A stretch of 64,000 bases of DNA. Origin: Vitrella brassicaformis (lineage: Eukaryota > Sar > Vitrellaceae). A program made the position numbers and the translations under genes. Of the stretch, positions 48,587-58,342 are shown one piece after another. The stretch lies in the NCBI GenBank assembly GCA_001179505.1, contig CDMY01000077.1, positions 78,306 through 142,305 of the forward strand. The letters run 5' to 3'. The notes under the pieces are model-generated. The model worked only from the letters and a program-made list of their open reading frames with translations. It made no database searches and was not told the DNA's origin. Every line of letters begins with the position of its first letter. Position 1 is the stretch's first letter.

Positions 48587-51500
48587 GCCTTCTTTTCACA
48601 GAAAGCCGCAGAGGATCCCTACGCATCACCAACACGGCTGCCGCCCGACGATCACCCACCACCAACCACCACCACGACAATAGCGAGGGCTCAGGCGTGG
48701 TGCGTGGGGTAATTGCGGTGCAGCGAGACCTACGACACCTTCCGGCGCGTCCTGGACGATGGTGAGGCCACGAACACGAAAAGGGCGATGGGTTGGGGCA
48801 TTCATTGCAATGACGTGAACGTGTTGTTTCGGCGGTTGTGTGTGTCGTATTGTGTGTGCAGGGAACTCCTTTTATCGGGCCTTGGCTTTTGCCGTGCTGG
48901 AGCTCCGCCTCCCAGAGCCCAGACCAGCACCCTTCCCGCGCCCCCTCACCCCAGCCCTCTCCACCTGCCGGTGTGGGTGTGGGAGGAGGTGATGGTGAGG
49001 AGGAGTTCGATGAGCATGCGTGGGACGCTGCTGTGGACGAGGCCCTCCAAGAGACGCTACTATCTCCTGCCCCCGCGACGCCGAACTGGTACGTCCACAG
49101 GTGTATATATTCTGCAATCAATGCTTTGTCGCCCGCTGTGTGTACCCTTTTTGATGACGTGCATGTGTTTCAGGTCGAGTGAGCAAGACAATGCCGCTGA
49201 GGCGGACGAAGACAATCGCTCAACGTACGTCAGAGGATGGCACACACACACACTGTGTGCACACCCGAGTGAGAATACTATCTGTGTGGACACATGTGTG
49301 TTGTATCTCGTCATGGTGAATGCAGAGTCGAGGAGGAGACGGAAGCTGACCGACTGCGCCGTGAGCTGGCGGACAACCAGATTGAGCTGGAGTGAGCGAC
49401 GACGCACACACACACCACTGCAGTCTGTGCTAGGAGCATTAATATGCACATGCGTGTGTGGCTTGGGGTTGACTGACTGACTGACTGATGGATGCGATGC
49501 GATGCGATGCGATGCGGTGCAGGTTTCTGAGGGTCTTGAACTGCCCTGACCTCCTCCTGGACTCCCAGCGGCAGCTAGGTAAGTAAAGAAGTCCTCACTA
49601 GTAGCCACGCATCGCATCGCATCATAGGCATGTGTGTTGGTGGTGTGTGTGGCTTTATTTTTGTGTGTCAGACGCCGCCAAGCAGCAGCTGCAGCAGCTA
49701 CAAGTGGAGCTTCAGACCGCCCGCCACGAATGCCACGAGGTCGGTCGCACACACGTGCGTGCAGACAGAGGAGCACTTCCTTAGTCATACTATCTATGTT
49801 ATGTCCTCTATACGCATGTGCGTCAGGCTACCTCTTCCTACACGGCGCTCCGGGCCTGGCACAAGCCCGGCGGCCGAACTGGGTGGAATCTTTTTCGTCG
49901 TCCCGCTTGGGAGGACGACGAAGAAGACGAGGATGACAACGGCCGGTACACAAACATACACACACCCGAGATCATCCCATCATTGATCGATCGACAAGAA
50001 ACATACTGATGTGGTGGTGGGCTGTGCTGTTCTGTTCTGTCGATTCAGTGACACAAGCGACGTCACCGTGGTCGCACGGGGCGAGGTGGCGAGGAGTCGA
50101 TGGACAGCTGCGGCACATCTGGCCGCTGCTGGCGCCATCCAGCAAGCTGCGGTGCGTGAGAAGGAGGCCAGCCGCATGGCGCAGCGGGACCAGGCCGTCA
50201 AGCAGACCATGCTGCAGGAAATAGAGGAGGACGCCCAACAGAACAGTAAGCACCATGAGCACCATGACATGACTCCATCCATTCACCCATGCACTGCACT
50301 GCCCTCATGATATCAATGAATGACTCAGACAGACAGACAGACACACAGACAGACAGACAGACACACAGACAGACAGACAGAAAGGCGGGAGGGAGGGAAG
50401 CGCACCAGACACCGACACCATCATCATTCTGTCATGCGTGTGCTGTGCTATGTCTGTGTTGATTGTCCCTCTCAGGTATGCAGTCCGCGTATTGTCAACT
50501 CGAAGACGAAAAGGTACATACCAAAGAAGGGCGATTGGTCCCCTCCCACAAACACACTCTGACATGACACACTATTCCCTCCCTCTGCAGGCATCCTTAG
50601 CAAGGGAAGTCGAGTTTCTCCAGGGAGAATACAACGCCCAAAGCGTAGGCAGACGGAAGCAAAGCTTATCATCCCTTATCCATCTAACCGCGCATCAGCT
50701 GCTTGTTCGGCATGCATCGATCAGGACTTTCTTATGGGGCTGAAGAGCGACTTCGATCGCATCATCCTGGAGGTCGAAGAGCTCCAGGATGACAAGGTGC
50801 GTCGGACAGAGGTGCAATCAATCAATCACGTGTGCACCTACCTGCTCGTGCATTCTTGCCCTGTCTGTACGTGTCGTGTCAGAGGCCAGTGATCGCCGCG
50901 TAGGACAGTTGGAGAAGGAGCTGGACGACATGGCCGCCAAGTAAGAATATGTAGATGTCAATATATCAGTCAGTAAGTGCTGCCCTTCTGCCTGTCTGCC
51001 TGCGTAGCTGCAACAAACCGACACAACCATCCATCCATCCATCCATTCATTCCCTTGTCCACGTGTCTGTCCGTTGTCCGTTGTCTGTCTGTCTGTCTGT
51101 CTCCGGTGTAAGAATAGATGTCAATCTGTGCTGCCCTTCTGCCTGTCTGCCTGCGTAGCTGCAACAAACCGACACAACCATCCATCCATTCATTCCCTTG
51201 TCCACGTGTCTGTCCGTTGTCTCTCTCAGGTATCGTGTCGCTCTCGCCACCCCGCTCACCGGCCCCTCCCACTGCCATCGTCCCACCTCGCCGCACCCAC
51301 ACCATGCAGACCTCGAAGACTGGTTCGTGTCGCGACTGGCGGCCATGGAAGACAACTCCACGACCTTTGCCAGGGACGCCGAGCGAGAGATCTGGCGCCT
51401 GAGGGGCGCCATTGTTGGCCTGGCCAACTACAACTACACTGTACGTATGTATGTATGCGCAAGAGCAGAGCAGACCATAGGTTGATTGATATCTCCCTCA

Positions 51501-52231
51501 GCTAGCTCCAATTGAATTGCGGATGTGATGCTGCCTGCCTGCCTGCCTGCTGTGTTTATCTATCGTACATAGATGGAAGACGTGTACGCCAACAACGTGT
51601 GGATCGAGTCGTCATCCTTGGCGGCCGAGCTCGGCAAGACGAGGGCCCGTTGCACCCTCCTCGAGTAAGTCAAGTGTTTGGTGTACTTACTTATGTACTT
51701 ATGGACTGAACGAGTGAGTTGGGTGTAGTTGGGTGTAGTTCAGCTGAGCTGGATACATACTTGTTGTGCCGGCTTGTCTTGTCGTGTGTGTGCAGGATCG
51801 AGCTGGCGGCATGCAAGGAGCAACAGGGCATCGAGGAAGCGGTAACGTAACTAACGCACACAGATACGTATGATGCTATCATATCAGTCCGTAGTACGTA
51901 TCGGTATACACCCATCTGTGTGCGGATCTCATCTTCGACTTCCAGGTCCCGGTGGAGCACGTGCATCAGCCATGGCCGTCGCCAGCACCAGGGCCCCTGT
52001 CTGCCGCCGAGTTAGGCGAGAGGAGGGCCCGGTGTGAGATGCTCGTGTAAGTATGTGTATGAGACATGTTTTGCAAGGCGAGCATGCCCCTTGCAGCGCG
52101 TCTTCCTTGTCTGCAGATTGCTGCTTACATTTTATATTCGTCGACACGTACGCAATTGTATTCGAGGGATGGACTGGGTGACCGAGCAAGGCCTCTCCAC
52201 CTGCCAAGCCAACCGGCGTGGGAGGAGGTGA
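48587..52231 (+). CDS. coiled-coil cassette gene, plus-strand copy B
   Basis: From about 48950 onward some 17 exons chain in phase to TGA 52231. Encoded blocks in order are GGGDGEEEFDEHAWDAAVDE, EEETEADRLRRELADNQ, FLRVLNCPDLLLDSQRQLG, KQQLQQLQVELQTARHE, the Trp motif (AWHKPGGRTGWN, then WEDDEEDEDD), SDVTVVARGEVARSRW, MAQRDQAVKQTMLQEIEED, SLAREVEFLQGEYNAQ, FDRIILEVEELQDDK, RRVGQLEKELDDMAAK, a block with EDWFVSRLAAMEDNSTTF, WIESSSLAAELGKTR, IELAACKEQQGIEE and a last hydrophobic LLLTFYIRRHV exon. The 5' part is unclear: a SRRGSLRITNTAAARR exon (near 48590) and a decayed otubain piece precede it, and no in-phase ATG was found. Function unknown. Confidence 0.55.
48724..48925 (+). pseudogene. decayed otubain fragment with catalytic Cys replaced
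   Basis: Two exon pieces (48724-48761 and from 48862) encode ETYDTFRRVLDDG joined to NSFYRALAFAVLEL. They correspond to ETYDSFRHIRPDG and NCVYRGLAFALMEL of the otubain gene at 54.5-56.2 kb. The catalytic Cys codon TGC reads TCC (Ser) here, and nothing downstream of this exon resembles the rest of the protease. It may still be translated as part of the cassette gene, but it cannot be an active cysteine protease. Confidence 0.75.
49218..49790 (+). repeat. ~570-bp direct duplication, copy 1
   Basis: Matches 52688-53260 at an offset of about 3470 bp, including introns with GATGCGATGCGATGC and CTGACTGACTGA runs. It carries the EEETEADRLRRELAD and FLRVLNCPDLLLDSQRQLG exons. Confidence 0.92.
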
Positions 52232-54058
52232 TGGCGAGGAGGATTTTGATGGACAGGGCTGCGGATGTGGACGAGGCACTGGAAGAGAAGCTGCTGTCTC
52301 CTCCCTTGGACGAGGCCATCCACGAGACGCTGCTGTCTCGTACCTTGGCGCCACCAGCCAGGTATGTCCGTCGGTGCCTACATGGAAACAAGTCAGGAAT
52401 ATTCCTGATTCCCGTACCAACCAATGCTTTGTCGCCTGCTGTGTGTGTACACTTTTTGGTGACTTGACTTGCGTGTCTGTTCAGTGTGTGTGACCAAGAC
52501 AGTGCAGCCGAGCCGGACGAGGAGCACCCCGAAGACGGTGGCGACCAACCTGCAGAAGCTGCAGATGCACCCCGACGTCCAGCTGTGGGGATGCGCCGCC
52601 GTCTAGGCCGTCTGCAGGCACGACTTCGGCAACAGCGTCGCAGCGGGCAAGGCCGGCGCCATCGAGGCCATCCTGGCGGCCACGATCGCTCGACGTACGT
52701 CAGAGGATGGCACACCCACACACACAGTGTACACACGAGTGAGAATACTATCCATGTGGACACATGTGTGTTGTATCTCGTCATGGTGAATGCAGAGTCG
52801 AGGAGGAGACGGAAGCTGACCGGTTGCGCCGTGAGCTGGCGGACAGCCAGGTTGAGCTGGAGTGAGCGACGACGCACACACAGACCACTGCAGTCTGTGC
52901 TAGGAGCATTAATATGCACATGCGTGTGTGGCTTGGGGTTGACTGACTGACTGACTGAATGATGGATGCGATGCGATGCGATGCGATGCGGTGCAGGTTT
53001 CTGAGGGTCTTGAACTGCCCTGACCTCCTCCTGGACTCCCAGCGGCAGCTAGGTAAGTAAAGAAGTCCTCACTAGTAGCCACGCATCGCATCGCATCACA
53101 GGCGTGTGTGTTGGTGGTGTGTGTGGCTTTATTTTTGTGTGTCAGACGCCGCCAAGCAGCAGCTGCAGCAGCTGCAAGAGCAGCTCAAGACCGCCGAGCG
53201 AGAACGGCACGAGGTCGGTCGCACACACGGTGTGTGCGGTGCGTGCAGGCAGAGGAGCACTTACTCAGTCATACTATCTGTGTTATGTCCATCCACTATA
53301 CGCGCGCGTGTGTGTCAGGCTGAGTCGGCGAAGGCAGCCCTCATGGCCTGGGACAAGCCTGGCCGCCAGTGGGGGTGTCTTCGTCCTACTTACTGGGAGG
53401 ACGAAGAAGAAGAAGACCTCGACGACGACCCCCACAGGTACACATACTCACTCAGGCAGATCATCCATCCATCCATTGATCGACGATCGACAACAAAGGT
53501 GCTGTGCTCTTCTGTTCTGTCGATTCAGCGAGACCGGCAGCGACATCACTGTGATCGAGCGTGATGCGCTGAGCTGGATGCGGGAAGAACTCGACGAGGC
53601 GGTGGCTGAGCTCCAGCAGAAGGACAAGTCTCTCGAGACAGAGTTCATCGCCCACAGCGTAGGCAGACAGAAAGCTTATCACCCCTTAGCTAACCGCGCA
53701 TTAGCTGCTTGTTCGGCATGCATCGATCAGGATGAACTCAGGCGGCTGCAGGGTGTCATCGATCGCATGATACTGGAGGTGGAAGAGCTCCAGGATGACA
53801 AGGTGCGTCGGACGAAGGAGACACGAGACAGCCCGGAGAGGAGCACCCCTTTGTTGCCTGTCATGAGGGAGCAGCTCGCAGAGATGGAGACACACTCGGT
53901 GAGACAGACAGACAGACAGACTGATGGAGCGTCTTCCTTGTGTGCAGATTACTGCGTACATTTTATATTCGTCGACACGTGCTCAAACGTATCTGACGGA
54001 GGGGCTGGGTGACCGAGCAAGCAGCGGCGAGCAAGACCGTGTCGTGAGCCCATTGTGA
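52231..54058 (+). CDS. coiled-coil cassette gene, plus-strand copy C
   Basis: An ATG at 52231 opens a frame that chains through about nine exons to TGA 54058. Blocks are ADVDEALEEKLLSPPLDEAI, an Arg/Gly-rich insert read from a captured foreign fragment, EEETEADRLRRELADSQ, FLRVLNCPDLLLDSQRQLG, QQLQQLQEQLKTAERERHE, the Trp motif (AWDKPGRQWGC then WEDEEEEDLDDD), WMREELDEAVAELQQKDK, IDRMILEVEELQDDK and a terminal ITAYILYSSTRAQTYLTE exon. The ATG overlaps the TGA of copy B (TGATG). The same bases encode GGGDGEE in copy B's paralogous exon, so splicing from further upstream is an alternative. Exons at about 54142-54380 (ERERWHREPQQLQDE, GEKADLTELLAESKRRC) may belong here or to the next gene. Confidence 0.5.
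52538..52690 (+). pseudogene. captured armadillo-repeat gene fragment, out of frame
   Basis: In the frame starting at 52538 this segment reads LQKLQMHPDVQLWGCAAV, a TAG at 52604, then GNSVAAGKAGAIEAILAA. That is the signature of one armadillo-type repeat (HPDVQ...GC.AL...N...A..AGAIEA.L.A). The cassette gene C reads through it in another frame as Arg/Gly-rich filler. The paralogous position in copy B (about 49205) lacks it, so it is an insertion. Confidence 0.72.
52688..53260 (+). repeat. ~570-bp direct duplication, copy 2
   Basis: Partner of 49218-49790. The match begins exactly after the captured armadillo-like fragment. Confidence 0.92.
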
Positions 54059-54501
54059 TGAGCGGCCTCCGATGTGAGAAGATGCACACAAAAGACTAAG
54101 GGCACAGTAACCATGTGGTGTCTCTGGTTGTGATGCATGCAGAGCGGAGAGGGAGCGATGGCACCGGGAGCCTCAGCAGCTGCAAGATGAATCGATCGAG
54201 CTGCACACACTGCCGCAGTGAGCAAGGACACATACACCAATCACGAGCTGAGAACAGACCGACCGACCAACCGATCATACGACACACAAACACACGGGCG
54301 TGTACGTAAATGTATCGCAGGCGGGTCCAGGCGAGAAAGCCGATCTCACCGAGCTGCTGGCGGAGTCGAAGCGCCGATGCCCCTGAGGAGCCACGCACCA
54401 TGCACACATACATACGTATTCTGCCTATTCCTGCCTGCCCTGTGTGTCTTGTTCAAAGGCGATTGAGAAGGAGCTGCGAGAGGACAGGAGCTGCCCAATA
54501 G

Positions 54502-56159
54502 CCAATGGTGGGAGGGGCGCCTTGATGTTCTCAAGCGTGACTTCAAGGGCAGCGAGAAGCACCAGCAGAAGGTCGACAAGCTCTGCGAGACCTACGACAG
54601 CTTCCGACACATCCGTCCCGATGGTATGTCAGTTACTTACTTAGCTACTTACTTAGTTGCTGAGCCCGGCAGCCAATGCAGGCAGGCAGGCAGAGCAGGC
54701 AAGGCAGGCAGACAGGCACGGAAGGAATTGATTGGAGTGCGTGCAGTGCACTCAACGAACGAAAGGCATGCATAGTATATACATGGGATGGGCAGGGCAG
54801 CGAGTGGAGCGGAGCGCGCGTCGAATTGTGTCGTGTGTGTGTGTGTGTGTGTGTGCAGGCAACTGCGTTTATCGTGGGCTTGCTTTCGCTTTGATGGAGC
54901 TGCGCGAGACGGGGGGGTACCAGTTGGCGATGCCGGCCGATGTGCTGTCTGACGACGGCGATCTGGCGGTGCAATACGGCCGGCTGCAGTCGCTCAAGGG
55001 TGATGACCTCTGCGAGACACTGAGGACGGACAAGGACCTTGACCTCGGCGCGGGTACGTTCGTTCTTTTGTGACCACACAGACAAGCACACAGCACACCA
55101 CACAGCCCGGCACAATCGATACCGTCGTGTCCTCTCCGATCCTTTCCCTCCCCTCCCCTCTCGTCTCGTCTCGTCTCGTCTCATCTCGTCGGTTGGTTCG
55201 TTTGTTCAGTCAAGATGTTCCGTCTGATAGTTGGCACGTACATGCTGGAGCACACCGACCTGGGCGTCGCCAAGGGCCAGTGCAGGACGCGCCGCGAGCG
55301 GCGCAACCAGCAGCGACAGCAGCAGCAAGGGCAGGGCGTGCGTGTGCGTGTGCGCGTGCGTGTGTGTGTGTGTTCTCAGGTCGTGAGGCGGAAGGCCTCC
55401 ATGGCACTCAACGTCAACATACATATCGTACAGCTGGTCAGTCAGTGAGGGAGTTATGTAGTGACACAGCCGACAGACAGACAGACAGACAGACAGAGCT
55501 GTAACACGAATACATACATACACCTCTCTCTCTCGTGTCATCTGTCGTGTTGTGTTGTGTTGTGTTGTGTGTTTTGTGTGTGCAGGACAATGTCAGCGAT
55601 GGTCACTGCCCGGTGTATACCTATCCTGAGGGGGCGGCCATGCCACCCGGCTCACCCACAGTCGTGCTCATCTTCCGACCAGGTCATTACGTACGTACGC
55701 TCACACGCACATGCACATGCCACACACCGCATCCATCCATCCATCCATCCATTGTGCCACCGACCGACGCACGCACGCGACAAACAAGTATACCTATACA
55801 TCCATGTGTCTCTCTGTGTGTGGTGTGGTGTGATGTAATTAATGCCGACCGACAGGGCACAGACGTGCCGCTTCAAGTCTGCTTGCACTCGACGGCCGAG
55901 GGGGCGGAGGGCAACGGGATGGTGCTTGACAAGAGCATGCAGCAGTGTCGACAGGCATCCCCCAACTCCCCCAACGCCCCGCGACACTGGGAAGCAAGTA
56001 AGACATACATACACAGACACACCAAGAACAGAAGATAACGCACAAGGGCTTGCTCTCATCCTTGCCTGTCTGTCTGTCTGCTTGCCATCCATCCCTACAG
56101 AGGCGCCCCGACACACCTCAGGCCGCCTGCAGACTGGGTGCAGTCACACTCCACCGTGA
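54502..56159 (+). CDS. otubain-like deubiquitinase (peptidase C65 type)
   Basis: Exons 54502-54623, 54859-55053, 55210-~55340, 55380-55435, 55586-55690, 55856-~55999 and ~56101-56159. The otubain pattern is clear. FRHIRPDGNCVYRGLAFALM carries the catalytic Asp and Cys, VKMFRLIVGTYM matches the helix after the insert, NIHIVQL is a core strand, and VYTYPEG followed by FRPGHY carries the catalytic His. Otubains remove ubiquitin from conjugates in the cytosol or nucleus. An odd feature is a Gln/Arg-rich insert after residue ~120 next to a GT-rich stretch, where the donor site is unclear. The 5' end is uncertain: the first exon here starts at an AG acceptor, and upstream coiled-coil exons may be joined to it. 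An acceptor 2 bp further on would give a different C-terminus (DWVQSHSTVIQLQPP). Confidence 0.8.
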
Positions 56160-56289
56160 TTCAGCTTCAGCCGCCCGGTGAGCAAATGGGCATCTCACGC
56201 ACACACGCTTGCCTTGACCACCACCCTACCATCCGCACGACGGCGGGCATCCCATTCGCCCTCTACTCGCATCCCCGGCCACCACCAAC

Positions 56290-57014
56290 AGCAACAGCAA
56301 CAGCAGCTTCCCCACACACAAGGGCAGCAGCTCGCCGGTCAGGCAGCGATGCGCCCCCACCCCCAGCAGCAGCAGCAGCAGCAGCAGCGGCGGCAGCGGC
56401 AGAAGGCATCGGTGGACGAGGCGAGAGGCCACGGGCCCTTTCCCCCTCCAGTCATCCTTCCGCCGCCGGGGGAGCAGCCGCCACGAGACGACGGCCCCCC
56501 GGCGTCTCACATGTCGCCCAGCCTCCCGTTTGCAGGCCAGCCCCGGCCGTCGTGGCACCCGTCGCTCCGCAGCGGTGGGCAGGGACGACGCGACGAGCTG
56601 GAGGAAGGGAGGGACAGGCGTCGGCCTGCCATGGTGCATCCCGACCACCCCATCACAGTGTCGGCTGGGCTCACCAACGACAGGAGACAACCCGACGCCA
56701 TCATCGACCAAGGCCCGCGAGGACACAGGCGGGATGAGGCGCCGCCCCAGTGGCCGGGGCCTGGTGGGTACGGCGGGGCGACAGACGGCCCGGTGAGGTT
56801 TGGCTGTCGGGGTGAGGATCGGTTCGGGCCTTTGGCGCGTGGACCAGGTGGGAGGGGCGGTGGATGGGGCTATGCTCGCGGCCACAGGGATGGGGAAGGA
56901 GGCATGTGGCACGGACACCAACACGGAGAGGGGTTCGTCGGTGCAGCGGGGAGAGGATTCCATCACCAGCACAGGGGAGCCGGGGGGAGAGGAGGAGGAC
57001 TTAGAGAGCACTGA
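56290..57014 (+). CDS. Gln/Pro- and Gly/Arg-rich protein segment
   Basis: A long open frame encodes QQLPHTQGQQLAGQAAMRP, a DEARGHGPFPPPVILPPP element, DDGPPASHMSPSLPFAGQP and then a Gly/Arg-rich tail (GGYGG, GPGGRGGGWGYARGHRD) ending at TGA 57014. The first three elements match the minus-strand giant gene (about 44.6, 44.1 and 43.6 kb). Between the copies this frame keeps far more residues than the alternative open frame, so this is the translated frame. RGG-type tails often bind RNA, but no RNA-binding domain is seen. I found no clear start; it is probably an internal or 3' exon of a rearranged relative. Confidence 0.45.
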
Positions 57015-57172
57015 GACCACCATCTACAGCCACACTGGGAACCAAGCACTGTACGACACACATACACAGACACACCAAGAACAGATAGATAATGCGCAAG
57101 GGCTTGCTCTCATCCATCCGTGTCTATCTGTCTGTCTGTCTGTCTGCTTGGCATCCATCCATCCCTGCAGAA

Positions 57173-57422
57173 GCGCCTCAGTCCTCCCATGCCGCTGACC
57201 GTGGCGTCGTCCACCCTGCCTTCACAAGCCGGCGAGACGCCGCAGCGCCAGCCTACCACAACAGGCACAGGCGTCCCACGCCTCCCCCACCTCACATCAG
57301 CAGATGGCCGCCACCATCACCTCCGAGTCGACACCAGTCCTGGCTCGATGCTCTTCAGCAACTCTATCAGGGAGCTGAAGAACCAAACCCGGCAGGAGCC
57401 TCGAACTTCTTCGTCTTCATAG
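57173..57422 (+). CDS. short Pro-rich exon with conserved SIRELKNQTRQE end
   Basis: After a CTGCAG acceptor the frame reads KRLSPPMPLTVASSTLPS and ends in LFSNSIRELKNQTRQEPR before TAG. The end matches IFNSSIKDVRKQTRQEA of the minus-strand giant gene near 43510-43560, where it follows the same SHMSPTLPFAGQPRPSW element. Here the two elements are separated by the Gly/Arg-rich tail and about 600 bp. The gene it belongs to is not resolved. Confidence 0.4.
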
Positions 57423-57570
57423 CCATTTGCTTTCGATTACGTTTTGACGACTGGGCGACCAAAGGGATCAGGGTGACCATGCCACACACTCAAGCACACT
57501 CCCCAGGCCATGTGTCGCCTCTTTGGCTTGTCCGTGTGTCTGTATGTGACGTGGTTGTATGTGCATGCCA

Positions 57571-58236
57571 CCAGGGATGGGACGCGGTCTAAGCAGGTGC
57601 CCCTGACGTCGAGGGAGACCACTAGGTGGACGCAGCGGGAGTCCATGACCCACGACGACAGGCGGGAATTCGGTGAGTGACCGAGTGACTTGGAGACAAC
57701 TCTCTGTCTGCCTGGATGGCCGCCTCTCCCTCTCTCTTTGTGTGTGTGTCTGTGTGTGTCTGTGTGTGTGTGTGCAGGCGGGTTTGACCTCACTAGGGCC
57801 CACGTGTCCGAGACCCTCGCGGAAGGTAGGGAGACAGGGGCGGCTGGAGGCGCTGAGTGTTGGCTGAATTTTCGCCTTGTCCTGCTCGTGGCTGCATGCA
57901 GAGACCCATCGCGATGGCCCAGGCGGGAAGAGGGGTAGATTGCTGCCTGCATTTTATATTCGTCGGAAAATGCTGCACATACATATGCAGACATCAAGAT
58001 TGTTGGTTCGATCGCTGCATACATTTTATATCGGTGCGTCAGGGATTCAGAGAGTGCATGTCAGATGGTCAAAACCGACTTGTGCGTGGCAATTAACGGG
58101 ATTGGCATGGTTGGCAGAGACATGTGACAGGCTAACTGTCAAATCGTTCGTATTGGCAGCAAAGACCTCACAAACACACAGAGACACACACGCACACACG
58201 ATTTCACCCGCGTCTATCCACACGTCCGCCCCCTGA
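57571..58236 (+). CDS. 3'-terminal exons of a cassette-type gene
   Basis: Three pieces chain in phase after an AG acceptor near 57571: SRETTRWTQRESMTHDDRRE, then FDLTRAHVSETLAE, then a long last exon with RGRLLPAFYIRRKMLHIHMQ and a second FYIGASGIQRVHV unit, ending at TGA 58236. The last exon contains two copies of the recurring terminal element found at 34156, 35584, 36291, 52117 and 53948. Upstream exons are not found and the function is unknown. Confidence 0.35.
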
Positions 58237-58342
58237 CTCAGCTAAGAGCGTCTTGGCAGCGATGAACGCGCGCTTCAGCTCAGCGTTCTCTGTCTCCAGA
58301 GCAGATATGACATTCTCGAGGTCCCTCATACTTCCAGGCACC
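58011..58342. repeat. ~340-bp duplicated block shared with 36291-36629
   Basis: This copy is continuous with the intact coiled-coil gene on the minus strand (58204-59751), so it is probably the source of the 36.3-36.6 kb copy. Confidence 0.88.
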
